Below, piece after piece: positions 38,883 through 47,790 of a stretch of DNA of 64,000 nt. The stretch covers positions 3,000,501 through 3,064,500 of the forward strand of contig NZ_CP073720.1 of the NCBI RefSeq assembly GCF_025137375.1. Reading direction: 5' to 3'. The position numbers and the translations under genes are program-made. The notes under the pieces are model-generated. The model did no database searches. It had not been told where the DNA came from and saw nothing but the letters and a program-made list of their open reading frames with translations. Each line of letters begins with the position of its first letter. The first letter of the stretch is position 1. The DNA comes from Dactylosporangium fulvum. GTDB lineage: Bacteria; Actinomycetota; Actinomycetes; Mycobacteriales; Micromonosporaceae.

Positions 38883-39881
38883 CTAACTCGCTGACCTTTC
38901 GTAATTGCCAGCATGGTCGGCCCATGGCACCTCGTGCTCGATCTGCGCAATGCGGCCGGCCGCACCCAGGTTCAGGTAAATGCCGAAGCGGTCGCTGACC
39001 CGCTCCTCGAAGTACCGGCGGAGGATCGACTCCATCGAGGAGTGGGACAATTCGCGCCACGGCATGTCCTCCTCGGCGAACAGGCGCAGGTCCGCCGTCT
39101 GCCGCGGCAGGACACCCGGCCTGGCCCGGTACACGTGGCAGGTCTCCGACTCGCTGATGTCGATCGCGGAATACAGGAACTCCGGCTCGATGACCTGCCC
39201 CATCAGGACGTGGGAGGTGCTACGCAGCGCATCGGACATGGTCGACCCGCCCTGGAGCGGTCCGACCGGCAGGCGCCACTCGCCGGTGGCGGTATCCCGG
39301 GACAGCAGGATCTTGGCCTCGTGCTCGACGAGCCAGCCGACGAGGATCTGTCGCCCGGGCCGGTCGTCCTCGAGCGGGGTCTCCCCGCCGGACAAGCTGA
39401 AGAAGGAGCCGTCGCAGTACCCCAGCGGGGCGCTGCGGCCGAGCGAGCATTCCTCTACGGCGCCGATCAGCATCACGTGGTCGCCGAGGTCGACACGCGT
39501 GTGCACGGTGCAGACGAACGCGGCGGCCGCCCCGCTGAGCAGGATCGCCCCGGGCCGTTCCTCCACCTTGGCCACGCCGCCGAACTTGTCGTCGAGCGGC
39601 GTCGCGAACCGCACGGCGAGGTCCTGCTGGTTTTCGCCCAGGACGCTGACCCCGAACGTGCTGCACTGCGAGAACGCGGAGAAACTGCCCGCCTTCCGGT
39701 CGATGCAGAGGGAGATCAACGGCGGGGCCAGCGAGACCGAGGTGAACGAGTTGGCGGTCATGCCCCACGGCCGCCCCGTGGCGTCGCGCGTCGTGACGAC
39801 CGTGACGCCGGTCGGGAAGCGGCCCATGGTGCGCCGGAAGAACAGGGGATCGACCCGGGTGGATCCGGTCGGCGCGTCCAT
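38883..39881 (-). CDS. Flavin reductase domain fused to a degenerate Nudix-like domain
   Basis: 332 residues from ATG 39881. Residues about 1-165 are a flavin-reductase-like FMN-binding split barrel ('FRRTMGRFPTGVTVVTTRDATGRPWGMTANSFTSVSLAPPLISLCIDRKAGSFSAF', 'VCTVHTRVDLGDHVMLIGAVEE'). Residues about 185-320 resemble a Nudix fold ('ILVGWLVEHEAKILLSRDTATGEWRLPVGPLQGG'), but the Nudix box lacks the REUxEE residues, so hydrolase activity is unlikely. It probably supplies reduced flavin to the LLM enzyme; the extra domain may bind nucleotide. It lies 10 bp after the cupin gene; 141 bp separate it from the LLM gene, where a second promoter is possible. Confidence 0.85.
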   Translation of the reverse strand: MDAPTGSTRVDPLFFRRTMGRFPTGVTVVTTRDATGRPWGMTANSFTSVSLAPPLISLCIDRKAGSFSAFSQCSTFGVSVLGENQQDLAVRFATPLDDKFGGVAKVEERPGAILLSGAAAAFVCTVHTRVDLGDHVMLIGAVEECSLGRSAPLGYCDGSFFSLSGGETPLEDDRPGRQILVGWLVEHEAKILLSRDTATGEWRLPVGPLQGGSTMSDALRSTSHVLMGQVIEPEFLYSAIDISESETCHVYRARPGVLPRQTADLRLFAEEDMPWRELSHSSMESILRRYFEERVSDRFGIYLNLGAAGRIAQIEHEVPWADHAGNYERSAS

Positions 39882-39891
39882 GTTCAAGGGT

Positions 39892-40335
39892 TCATTCTCC
39901 TTCGGCGGGAGGCCAACGCCGGTGTCCGTCGGCCAGTTCGGTGCCGGCACCGAACAGCAGGGTCAGGTGTGCCATCGGCGAGTCCGGGCCGGCGCCGTGG
40001 TAGTGCAGGAGGCCGGCGGGCACGACTACGACATCGCCGACGCCGACCGGGATGTCCCGGCCGGGTCGGCCGATGTGCCCCTGGCCGTGCGTCACGATCA
40101 GGATCTGGTCGCCGGCATGGGTGTGCAGCCGGGTCCGGGCGCCGGCCTCGAACCGCACGAGCGATGAGCGGACCGGATGACCGCGCATGGCGGTGACCGA
40201 CGACGCGATCGCCGGGACGTCACAGGACCGGACCTGACCGCCTTCGAAGATCTTGTTGTCGCTGATACGCAGGTCGGCCACGTCGGCGCGCAATACCGTC
40301 AGATCGCAGCCGGCGGCGTCTTGTGCATTGGACAT
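39892..40335 (-). CDS. Cupin-domain protein
   Basis: 147 residues from ATG 40335. The cupin barrel shows 'FEAGARTRLHTHAGDQILIVTHGQGHIGRPGRDIPVGVGDVVVVPAGLLHYHGAG', with the motif-1 histidines and motif-2 His present, so it should bind a metal. It heads the catabolic operon. It may be a small dioxygenase/isomerase or a sensor of pathway intermediates; neither can be preferred. It is divergent from the ABC importer. Confidence 0.85.
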   Translation of the reverse strand: MSNAQDAAGCDLTVLRADVADLRISDNKIFEGGQVRSCDVPAIASSVTAMRGHPVRSSLVRFEAGARTRLHTHAGDQILIVTHGQGHIGRPGRDIPVGVGDVVVVPAGLLHYHGAGPDSPMAHLTLLFGAGTELADGHRRWPPAEGE

Positions 40336-40655
40336 GATTTGCCTCCGTCCCCGGGTGGCGGGCAGCGGCACCCCCGCTGCTCGATACAAGCTAAGAGGCG
40401 GGAGAGGCCGTGGCATCGTAGGAACCCTACGGATCCGGCCCCGCTGCCTCCTATCCATCAGAGTGCAGGTCGGCCGAGGTCGATGCCGATGCCGGCATAG
40501 CTCACCATGCCGCCACGTTCCGGCGGATGCTAGGAATGTCGAGCCCATGTGTCCTGTCTTTCAGTCAGGCCACACACCTTGAACCTGACCTAAACTCCCT
40601 GCCAATCGAAGGCGCGGCACGCTGGCCCACGGGGCCGGCGATGAGGCGGGAGTGT
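40336..40655. promoter_or_regulatory. Divergent promoter region of the catabolic cluster
   Basis: 320 bp between the cupin and ABC-ATPase genes, no gene seen. An imperfect palindrome CGTAGG-AAC-CCTACG (40417-40431, flanked by AT on both sides) is the clearest operator candidate. The part at 40545-40620 is less GC-rich and probably holds the importer promoter. Binding by the cluster's PucR protein is inference. Confidence 0.45.
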
Positions 40656-41435
40656 ATGGAACAGTCGCAGGCGGTCATCACGCTTGAGGGCGTCCGCAAG
40701 TGTTACGGGTCGTTCGTCGCCCTGAACGACGTCTCGTTGTCGGTCGGAACGGGCGAGACCGTCTGCATCATCGGGCCCAGCGGCTCGGGAAAGTCCACCC
40801 TGCTGCGGTGCTGCAACCTGCTTGAAGTCCCGGATGCAGGGGCGCTGCACGTCGGCGGAGCCCGGTATTTCCCGCTCGCACCCGGCGGGCGGGCCCGCGC
40901 GGCGTCGCTGCGCGGGCTGCGCACCCGAACCGCGATGGTGTTCCAGAGTTTCGAGCTGTTTCCGCACCTGTCCGCGATCGACAACGTCGCGCTCGCCCCG
41001 ATCCAGGTTCGGGGCGTCACGCGGGCCGCCGCCAACGAGACCGCCCGCGCACTGCTCGAACGGGTCGGTCTGCGCAACTTCACCGAGGCACGTCCCGCAA
41101 CGCTCTCCGGCGGTCAGGCGCAGCGCGTATCGATCGCACGCGCACTGGCCATGGAGCCGGAGGTGCTGCTCTTCGACGAGCCGACCTCGGCGCTGGATCC
41201 GGAGATGGTCGGCGAGGTGCTCGAGATCATGCGTGAACTGGCGCGATCCGGCGCGACCATGCTGGTTGTCACGCACGAGATGCGCTTTGCCCGTGAGGTG
41301 GCCACCCGGGTGGTCGTCATGGACCACGGCGAGATCGTCGAGACCGGCACCCCGACCGAGATCTTCGAACACCCGCAGCAGGAACGGACGCAGCGGTTTC
41401 TCCAAGCGCTGTCGCGCTCCGGCTATGCACTCTGA
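40656..41435 (+). CDS. Polar amino-acid-type ABC transporter ATP-binding protein
   Basis: 259 residues from ATG 40656. Walker A 'GPSGSGKST', Q-loop '[27 protein letters not shown]', signature '[15 protein letters not shown]', Walker B '[20 protein letters not shown]' and switch His '[12 protein letters not shown]' place it in the HisP/GlnQ class. First gene of a four-gene import operon divergent from the monooxygenase operon, so it probably energises uptake of that pathway's substrate. Confidence 0.93.
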   Translation: MEQSQAVITLEGVRKCYGSFVALNDVSLSVGTGETVCIIGPSGSGKSTLLRCCNLLEVPDAGALHVGGARYFPLAPGGRARAASLRGLRTRTAMVFQSFELFPHLSAIDNVALAPIQVRGVTRAAANETARALLERVGLRNFTEARPATLSGGQAQRVSIARALAMEPEVLLFDEPTSALDPEMVGEVLEIMRELARSGATMLVVTHEMRFAREVATRVVVMDHGEIVETGTPTEIFEHPQQERTQRFLQALSRSGYAL

Positions 41436-41484
41436 CGCACGTCGTCAGAAACCTGACGGTACAACTATGGGAGTTGAAGCTTTG

Positions 41485-42366
41485 ATGGGTACGCAAAGTC
41501 TGCTGGGTCGCCGCGTGCGGCGCCGCGGCGTCGCGGCCGTGGCCGCGATCGCCGTGCTGTTCGCGGTCGCCGGCTGCGGTGGCTCGGACGACGCGGGGAA
41601 TACCGGCGACCTGCCGTTCCGCGTGATCAAGCCCGGCCACCTCACGGTCACCTACTCGGAGAGCTACCTGCCGAAGATCGCCTCCGGCGACGCCGGCGCG
41701 CTGCAGGGATACGAGGGGTACCTGCTCACCAAGGTCGCCGAGAAATACGGCCTGAAACTGGCGCCGATGCCGACCGAGTTCGCCTCGCAGATCCTGTCGG
41801 TGCGGCAGGGCCGGGCGGATGTCGGCACCGGGATCTACTACACGGAGGACCGCGCCAAGCAGGTCTTCTACACCCGGCCGAACATCACCGACCGGCTGGG
41901 CGCTCTGACGCTCAAGACCACGCAGTACGACGACGTGAACTCCCTCAAGGGCAAGCCGATCGCGTCGGTGAACGGCTTCTCCTACAACGAGTACCTCTTC
42001 AAGTTCTACGGCAAGGACAACGTCAAGCTGTTCCAGTCATACGCCGAGGCGTCCCAGGCGGTCCTCGGTGGTCAGGTGGTCGCCTTCATGGGCTCGACCG
42101 GCACGGCCCCCGGGATCATCAAGTCGCATCCGGAGCTCACCCTGCACACCTTCGCCGACGGCGACTTCTCGCTCCCCGCGAACGTCGCGAAGTCCGCGAC
42201 GTACGAGTATGTCAACTGCGACAACCCTGGCCTCGCCGACGCCATCGACAAGGTCTACCAGGAACTGGTGGACTCCGGTGAGTGGCAGAAGCAGTTGGAG
42301 CAGTGGAACGTCGGCGGTGCGGAATACGCGCCGCCCGCCGAGCGGCCGACCCAGCACTGTAAATGA
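41485..42366 (+). CDS. ABC substrate-binding lipoprotein (polar amino-acid/opine type)
   Basis: 293 residues from ATG 41485 (GGGAG 11 nt upstream); ATG 41467 is possible. Twin-Arg-like basic N-region, helix, and lipobox 'AVAGC' give a lipid-anchored extracellular protein. 'GYEGYLLTKVAEKYGLKLAPMPTEFASQILSVRQGRADVG' is the type-2 binding-protein core (SBP_bac_3). It follows the ATPase gene by 49 bp and overlaps the permease gene (ATGA). Substrate probably a zwitterionic small molecule. Confidence 0.9.
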   Translation: MGTQSLLGRRVRRRGVAAVAAIAVLFAVAGCGGSDDAGNTGDLPFRVIKPGHLTVTYSESYLPKIASGDAGALQGYEGYLLTKVAEKYGLKLAPMPTEFASQILSVRQGRADVGTGIYYTEDRAKQVFYTRPNITDRLGALTLKTTQYDDVNSLKGKPIASVNGFSYNEYLFKFYGKDNVKLFQSYAEASQAVLGGQVVAFMGSTGTAPGIIKSHPELTLHTFADGDFSLPANVAKSATYEYVNCDNPGLADAIDKVYQELVDSGEWQKQLEQWNVGGAEYAPPAERPTQHCK

Positions 42367-43073
42367 TGGCTGACTGGCTGGGCTTCCTGCTGCAGGGGCT
42401 CTGGACGACGCTCCTCCTGGTCGCCGTGAGCACGGTGCTGACGTTGGCACTCGCGGTGCCGCTCGCTGTGTGGCGGATCAGCCCGCGTCGCTGGATCCGC
42501 TGGCTGTCCGGCTCGTTCGTCGAGGTCTTCCGCAGCATCCCATTGCCGGTGCTGCTCGCCGCGCTCTACTTCGGGTTCGGGCCGAAGCTGTCGGCGCTGG
42601 GCCTGGGGGCGTTCGAGCTGGCGGTGATCGGCATCGTCCTCAACGAGGCCGCCTACCTCGCCGAGGTCTACAAGGGCCTGCTGCTGTCCATCCCCAATGG
42701 ACAGTGGCAGGCCGCGGCGAGCCTCGGGATGCGGCGATGGCAGGCGTTCCGCCTTGTGCTCCTCCCGCAGCTGCGGCGGCCGGCGGTGCCGCACACCGTC
42801 AACGGGTTCATCTACATCGTCAAGGGCAGCGCATTGGCTTCCATCATCACAGTCCAGGAGCTGACCCTGCACGCGAACCAACTCATGATCGAAACGTTCC
42901 GCCCGCTGGAGGTGTACCTGCTGGTCGGCGTCATCTACCTCGCCATCAACATTCCGGTGTCGTACCTGGCCCGGCTGGCCGAGCGCGACCCGCGGCGACG
43001 CCAGGCGGCATCGGCCGGGGCCGGCCGGGCCCGACCTGATGCCGAGCCGGTCGCACCGGGAGCGAGTGTCTGA
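42363..43073 (+). CDS. Polar amino-acid-type ABC permease
   Basis: 236 residues and five helices. 'EVFRSIPLPVLLAALYFG' and the coupling loop 'LNEAAYLAEVYKGLLLSIPNGQWQAAASLGMRRWQAFRLVLLPQ' (EAAxxxG type) are those of HisMQ permeases. Starts in the ATGA overlap with the binding-protein stop and ends in a polar Arg/Ala-rich tail overlapping the next gene. Confidence 0.92.
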   Translation: MMADWLGFLLQGLWTTLLLVAVSTVLTLALAVPLAVWRISPRRWIRWLSGSFVEVFRSIPLPVLLAALYFGFGPKLSALGLGAFELAVIGIVLNEAAYLAEVYKGLLLSIPNGQWQAAASLGMRRWQAFRLVLLPQLRRPAVPHTVNGFIYIVKGSALASIITVQELTLHANQLMIETFRPLEVYLLVGVIYLAINIPVSYLARLAERDPRRRQAASAGAGRARPDAEPVAPGASV

Positions 43074-43735
43074 TGGATCTGTACATCCGCCTCATCACCG
43101 AGGCCCTTCCGGTGACGGTCGCGGTCAGCGCGGTGTCCTGGCTGGTCGGAACCTTCCTCGGCACCGGGCTCGGGCTGGCCGGCCTGAGCCGGCGGCGCTG
43201 GCTGCGCGAGTCGCAGTTCTTCGTCAGCACCGTCCTGCGCAGCCTTCCCGAGCTGCTGGCGATCTACCTGTTGTTCTACGGCATCACCGCGCACGGCATC
43301 GAGCTGACGCCGTTCACCGCCACGGTCCTCGCGTTGGGCATCACCCAGGCCGGCTTCTGGGCCGAGGCCGTCCGGGCGGGGGTGCAGGTCGTCGGGCCCC
43401 GCCAGTTCGAGGCGGCGTACTCGTTGGGCCTCACCACCAGCCAGACGTACCGGAAGGTGATCTTCCCGCAGCTGGTGTCGGCCTTGACCTCGCCCAGCCT
43501 GAACATGTTCGTCGCGCTCACCAAACTCACCGCGATCGCCGCCGCGGTGGGCCTGCCCGAACTGCTGCACACCGGCCGGTCGGTGATGGACCGCACGTAC
43601 GACGTCATGCCCGTGGTCGTCGCGCTGATTGTCACCTACCTCATGGTCACGGTTCCGTTGACGTTCCTGGTCAAACGGGCCGAGGGCCGGTGGCGCAAGC
43701 GGACCGGCCGGCACACCATGCCGATGTTCTCGTAG
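43073..43735 (+). CDS. Second polar amino-acid-type ABC permease
   Basis: 220 residues. 'SWLVGTFLGTGLGLAGLSRRRWLRESQFFVSTVLRSLPELLAIYLLFYG' and 'EAVRAGVQVVGPRQFEAAYSLGLTTSQTYRKVIFPQ' again match HisMQ permeases. It overlaps the previous permease by 1 bp (TGATG), giving a heterodimeric channel. Last gene of the importer operon; the 278 bp to the next gene show no feature I can name. Confidence 0.92.
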   Translation: MDLYIRLITEALPVTVAVSAVSWLVGTFLGTGLGLAGLSRRRWLRESQFFVSTVLRSLPELLAIYLLFYGITAHGIELTPFTATVLALGITQAGFWAEAVRAGVQVVGPRQFEAAYSLGLTTSQTYRKVIFPQLVSALTSPSLNMFVALTKLTAIAAAVGLPELLHTGRSVMDRTYDVMPVVVALIVTYLMVTVPLTFLVKRAEGRWRKRTGRHTMPMFS

Positions 43736-44013
43736 CGGCGACCAGGCCGGTCCGGCTCCCGCTCGGCATGCCGGCGCGGGGCCGACCGATCGTGGACTCC
43801 GTCCGATTAATCGTTAGACGGTGAGCACGATCCGGAAGCGCGTCTGCCCGGCCTGCCACGCAACCCCGCGAGCCTGTCCGCGGGAACTGCACGATCAGGT
43901 CGAGATCCAGGTCCGGTAGTCCGAGTCGCCGCCGGACGCTGGACATCGGGCTCGATCCGGGCCGACGCTCGGCACCCGCAACCGCGGCGCGCCGGTTGAC
44001 TCGCAGTGCCAGC

Positions 44014-44910
44014 ATGGCCCGCATGCGAAGCGATGATGATCTCGTTGCCCTCGCCCGTCAGCACCTTCCCGCGGACGTCGCCGAGCGGTGGCTGGCGCTG
44101 CGGCGGCCGGCGGTCGGGCTTGCCCCGGTGCCGGTCGGGGATGTGCTGACGCCGGTGGTCGGGCATCTGGGCGGGGAGCCGGAGTTGCCGGAGGACCTGC
44201 CGTGGCCGGTGGCCGGCGACGGGTTGCCGCTGTACCACGTCGCCAGCGTCGACTGCGGGGCGCTGCCGCCGGAGGCCGCCGCGATGGGGGTGCCGGCGCG
44301 GGGGCGGCTGGTGTTTTTCGTCGACGAGGGGCTGTTCGACGACGCGGTCCGGTCGGACGAGGAGGACGACTTCAACGACGAGCTCGGGGCGCTGCCGCCG
44401 GCCGATGCCGCGCGCCTCGTCCATGTGCCGACCGGGCAGGCGGTGCGCCGCCGCGGTACCCCGGAGCGCGGCAACGCCTACGAGCGTATCCGGCTGGGAG
44501 CGTGGATCGGCGCCACCGCACCGGCCCCCGGCCATCCGACGGTGCGCCGTACGCTCGGCGACGCCGTCACGGCGCCCGGGCATCCGTTGCAGAGCCTGCG
44601 GTTCGCGGCCGCGCTCGCCGGCGCGGAGCCCGACCACCGGCTCGGCGGCTACCCAGGGGCGCTGCGCCACGCCGTGGAGCTCGACGCCGCGGCCGCCGCC
44701 CTCGGCGGCGACGTCGGCTGGCGGGACCCCGCCCTGCACGAGGAGGCCCTCCAGTGGCGGCTGCTCGCCCAGTTCGACCGGAGCGACCCGGACATCGCCT
44801 GGCACGGCGACGACGCGGTCCTGCTCTCCTGGCTCATGCGCGCCGACGACCTCGCCGCGGGGCGGTTCGACCGGGCGGTCTTCACCTTCCGCCGTCCGTA
44901 CCGAGGGTAG
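44014..44910 (+). CDS. DUF1963 (YwqG-like) family protein
   Basis: 298 residues; ATG 44014 or 44023. 'GGEPELPEDLPWPVAGDGLPLYHVASVDCGALPPE' and 'RLVFFVDEGLFDD', then 'HRLGGYPGALRH' and 'LLAQFDRSDPDIAWHGDDAVLLSWLMRADDLAAGRFDRAVF' give the recognised DUF1963 pattern of strands with 'LGGYP'. Cytosolic; biochemical role not known. The gene downstream is only 11 bp away and may be cotranscribed. Confidence 0.8.
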   Translation: MARMRSDDDLVALARQHLPADVAERWLALRRPAVGLAPVPVGDVLTPVVGHLGGEPELPEDLPWPVAGDGLPLYHVASVDCGALPPEAAAMGVPARGRLVFFVDEGLFDDAVRSDEEDDFNDELGALPPADAARLVHVPTGQAVRRRGTPERGNAYERIRLGAWIGATAPAPGHPTVRRTLGDAVTAPGHPLQSLRFAAALAGAEPDHRLGGYPGALRHAVELDAAAAALGGDVGWRDPALHEEALQWRLLAQFDRSDPDIAWHGDDAVLLSWLMRADDLAAGRFDRAVFTFRRPYRG

Positions 44911-44921
44911 CCTCGGTGCGC

Positions 44922-45800
44922 ATGGAGCGAACGACGGCCTACAGCGGCTGGCATCCGCAGCCGTTTCCCGGTCCCGAGTGGGCCTCGCGGGTTCTGTGGT
45001 CCGCGACCCGGCTCCTCAGCGCGTGGACCGGTGAGGTTCGCGCCGAGGTGACCCCGGCCGGCGACCCGGCGGCCGGGGTGCCGACGGACGCCGCCACCGC
45101 CCGGGCGCTCCTCGCCGAGCGGATCCCGGTCGCCGACCGGCGAGCCGAGTCGATGCGCGACTGGATCGCCGACCACCTCGCCGGGCCGTATGGCGAGCTG
45201 ACCCGCACCGAGCGGGACGGTGCCCTCCATCTGGTGCGCACCGACCGGCACCGCCCGCAGCAGCTCACGGTCTCGAGCGGGAAACCGTCCGGGGCGATCG
45301 ACGCGACCACGCGCGTCGCGTGTGCCATGACCCTGCTCAGCAAGCTGCTCTGGCTCAACAACAACACGCCGGTCCGGTTCTGTGCCTGGACCGGCCCGCG
45401 GGAGCACGCCGACCCCGATGCGGAGGCCGTGGCCGCGCTCGCCCGCACCCGCGAGGACGAGGACGGTGACGAGGAGCCGCCGGTGCCGCGCGCCGTCACC
45501 CTCGACCAGGCGTACGCGGGCATGGAGAACATCGTCCGCGGCTCACTGCTGGAGCTCATGGACGGCAGCTGGAGCGGTGTCGACGAATGCCCGCCCGTCC
45601 CCGACGGGCACGTTTCCCGGCATCTGTACCGCGACCTGCTCGCCGCCCTCACCCCCGACCGCCTGGAGTACGTCGCCGTCGCCGGCTACGTGCCGCTGCG
45701 CTGGACGGAGGAGGACCTGGAGATGGACGAGGAGGTCGGCACCATCCTGCTCGTCGGGGCCGGTGGGACCGCGGTGCTGGACGTCGACTTGATGATCTGA
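44922..45800 (+). CDS. Uncharacterised protein, probably leaderless
   Basis: 292 residues from ATG 44922: 'MERTTAYSGWHPQPFPGPEWASRVLWSATRLLSAWTGEVRAEV'. An acidic segment 'ARTREDEDGDEEPP' separates an N-terminal domain from a C-terminal one ending 'EVGTILLVGAGGTAVLDVDLMI'. No signal peptide or helix long enough for a membrane. A -10-like TAGCCT is 8 nt before the ATG, so the mRNA may be leaderless. Its last 115 bp overlap the convergent EamA gene. Function unknown. Confidence 0.65.
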   Translation: MERTTAYSGWHPQPFPGPEWASRVLWSATRLLSAWTGEVRAEVTPAGDPAAGVPTDAATARALLAERIPVADRRAESMRDWIADHLAGPYGELTRTERDGALHLVRTDRHRPQQLTVSSGKPSGAIDATTRVACAMTLLSKLLWLNNNTPVRFCAWTGPREHADPDAEAVAALARTREDEDGDEEPPVPRAVTLDQAYAGMENIVRGSLLELMDGSWSGVDECPPVPDGHVSRHLYRDLLAALTPDRLEYVAVAGYVPLRWTEEDLEMDEEVGTILLVGAGGTAVLDVDLMI

Positions 45801-46657
45801 CCCGTCTGCAGGACCGCGACGGAGGCCAGCACGAGGACGCCGCCGGCGAGCTGGGCGACGGTCAGCGACTCGCCGAGCGTGAGGGTGGCCAGTCCCGTGG
45901 TGACCACCGGCTCGAACGTCGAGAGGATGGCGGCGGCCGACGGGCCGGTCCGGCGCAGGCCCGCGAAGAAGGCGAGCACCGCCAGCACGGTGGAGACGAC
46001 CGCGATGCAGGCCAGCCACCACCATCCCGCCGCCCGGAAGCCGAGGTCGACGCCCCCGGTGACCAGGGCGCGCGCCCCGAAGGCGCCGGCGGCACCGGTC
46101 ATCACCAGCGTGGTGAGCACCACGGGCGGCAACTCGTGCACGACGGTGTCGGCGACGAGGATGTACATCGTGTAGGTGACCGCCGAGCCGAAGCCCAGCA
46201 GCACGCCGAGTGGGTGGAAGCTGGCGCCGCCGGTGCCGAGCAGGACGAGCAGCGTGCCGGCGGACGCGGCCGCCAGCGCCGCCGAGCGCCGGGGCGTCAG
46301 CCGGTCCCGGCCGAGCAGCACCGCGCCGACGGTGACGAGCACAGGGTACGTGTAGAGGATGAGGGACAGCGGCGACGCGTCCATCAGTTCGAGGGCGGCG
46401 AAGTACAGGCCGGCCTGCGTGGCGTATCCGACGGCGCCGAGGCCGAGTGCGATGACCACCGCCCGGCGGCTCGGTGCCGTCCCGGTTCGCCGCAGCCCGG
46501 GGCGCAGCGCCAGCAGTACCGCCAGCATCACCGCCGCCAGGGTGAACCGGACCAGCAGTGCCGTCGCGGGCGTGACCCCCGTCTCGTAGGCGAACTTCCC
46601 GAAGATGGCCATCGCGCCGAAGCACGCCGCCGAGAGCAGACACAGTGCGGGTCCCAC
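45686..46657 (-). CDS. EamA/DMT-superfamily exporter divergent from LysR
   Basis: 323 residues, about ten helices in two EamA repeats: 'LCLLSAACFGAMAIFGKFAYETGVTPATALLVRFTLAAVML' and 'LLGFGSAVTYTMYILVADTVVHELPPVVLTTLVM'. GTG start at 46657. The C-terminal Ser/Pro-rich tail overlaps the convergent 44922-45800 gene. The LysR gene starts 73 bp away on the other strand, the usual regulator-target arrangement. Confidence 0.9.
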   Translation of the reverse strand: MGPALCLLSAACFGAMAIFGKFAYETGVTPATALLVRFTLAAVMLAVLLALRPGLRRTGTAPSRRAVVIALGLGAVGYATQAGLYFAALELMDASPLSLILYTYPVLVTVGAVLLGRDRLTPRRSAALAAASAGTLLVLLGTGGASFHPLGVLLGFGSAVTYTMYILVADTVVHELPPVVLTTLVMTGAAGAFGARALVTGGVDLGFRAAGWWWLACIAVVSTVLAVLAFFAGLRRTGPSAAAILSTFEPVVTTGLATLTLGESLTVAQLAGGVLVLASVAVLQTGQIIKSTSSTAVPPAPTSRMVPTSSSISRSSSVQRSGT

Positions 46658-46730
46658 GCCGTCGAGGATCAGCCACCCGACTCATCAGGTCCAGTGATGA
46701 TTCATGGAGCTGATTCGTTAGGATTCGTGC

Positions 46731-47648
46731 ATGGTCGCGCTGGACCTCCGCCGCCTCCGCTTCCTGCGGGAGTTCGAGGAGCGCGGCACCCTGGGTGCGG
46801 TCGCCACGGCGCTCGGCTACAGCCCGTCCGCGGTCTCCCAGCAGCTGAACCTCCTGGAGAAGGAGACCGGCGCGCGGCTGTTCGAGAAGGCCGGCCGGGG
46901 CGTGCGGCTCACTGACGCCGGGCGGTTGCTCGCCCGGCACGCGAGGGTGCTGCTCTCCGCGGCCGAGGCGGCGACCGCGGACCTGGCGGCGCTGAGCGGC
47001 GAGGTCCGCGGCACCGTCCGGGCCGGCGGCCTGCAGTCCGCGGCCCGCCGCCTGCTCATCCCGGCCGTGGCCCGCACGATGGCCGAGCACCCCCGGGTGC
47101 GCCTGGAGATCTTCGAGCTGGAGCTCGAACAGTCGCTCCCCGGCCTGCGCCTGGGCACGGTCGACCTGGTGATCGCCGACGAGTACGACGGCCACCCCCG
47201 TCCCCGGCCCGACGGCCTGCGCTTCGAGGTGCTGCACGAGGAGCCGTTGCGGCTGGTGCTGCCGGCGGCCCACCCCCTCGCCGCCCCGGCCGGCCCCGTT
47301 TCGGTCGCCGGGCTGCGCGCCGACGTCTGGACCGCCTCCGCCGAGGGCACCGGCCACCACGCCATGGTCGTCGGCACCTGCCGCTCCCTCGGCGGCTACG
47401 AGCCCGACCTCCGCCACCGCTCCAACGACGCCGACGTCCAGCTCGAACTCGTCCGCGCCACCGGCGCCGTCGCCCTGATGCCGCCGCTGGCCCTGCCCTC
47501 GGACGACCCAGCCCTCGCCGTCCGCGCCATCGCCGAGGCCGACCTCCGCCGCAGGCTGTTCGTCGTCACCCGCGACGGCCCCCGGGCACCCGCCCTGACC
47601 GCCTTTCTGGAGGCCGTGCGGGACCAGGCGGCCCGGCTCGGCCACTGA
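46731..47648 (+). CDS. LysR-family transcriptional regulator
   Basis: 305 residues. 'MVALDLRRLRFLREFEERGTLGAVATALGYSPSAVSQQLNLLEKETGARLFEKAGRGVRLTDAG' is the LysR DNA-binding domain, followed by the effector domain. A -10-like TAGGAT ends 6 nt before ATG 46731, suggesting leaderless translation. It likely controls the divergent EamA exporter. Confidence 0.92.
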   Translation: MVALDLRRLRFLREFEERGTLGAVATALGYSPSAVSQQLNLLEKETGARLFEKAGRGVRLTDAGRLLARHARVLLSAAEAATADLAALSGEVRGTVRAGGLQSAARRLLIPAVARTMAEHPRVRLEIFELELEQSLPGLRLGTVDLVIADEYDGHPRPRPDGLRFEVLHEEPLRLVLPAAHPLAAPAGPVSVAGLRADVWTASAEGTGHHAMVVGTCRSLGGYEPDLRHRSNDADVQLELVRATGAVALMPPLALPSDDPALAVRAIAEADLRRRLFVVTRDGPRAPALTAFLEAVRDQAARLGH

Positions 47649-47790
47649 GCCGGGCCGCTGTTCACTCCACATCGGACACACGGGAGATCGAACACCACCC
47701 TCAGACCGATGTCAGCCCCAAGTCCTGGTTCCACCCGGAGGACAAGAAAGCCTCCTGTCGGGGCACGGACGCGCGACTAGCCTGCCTCGG

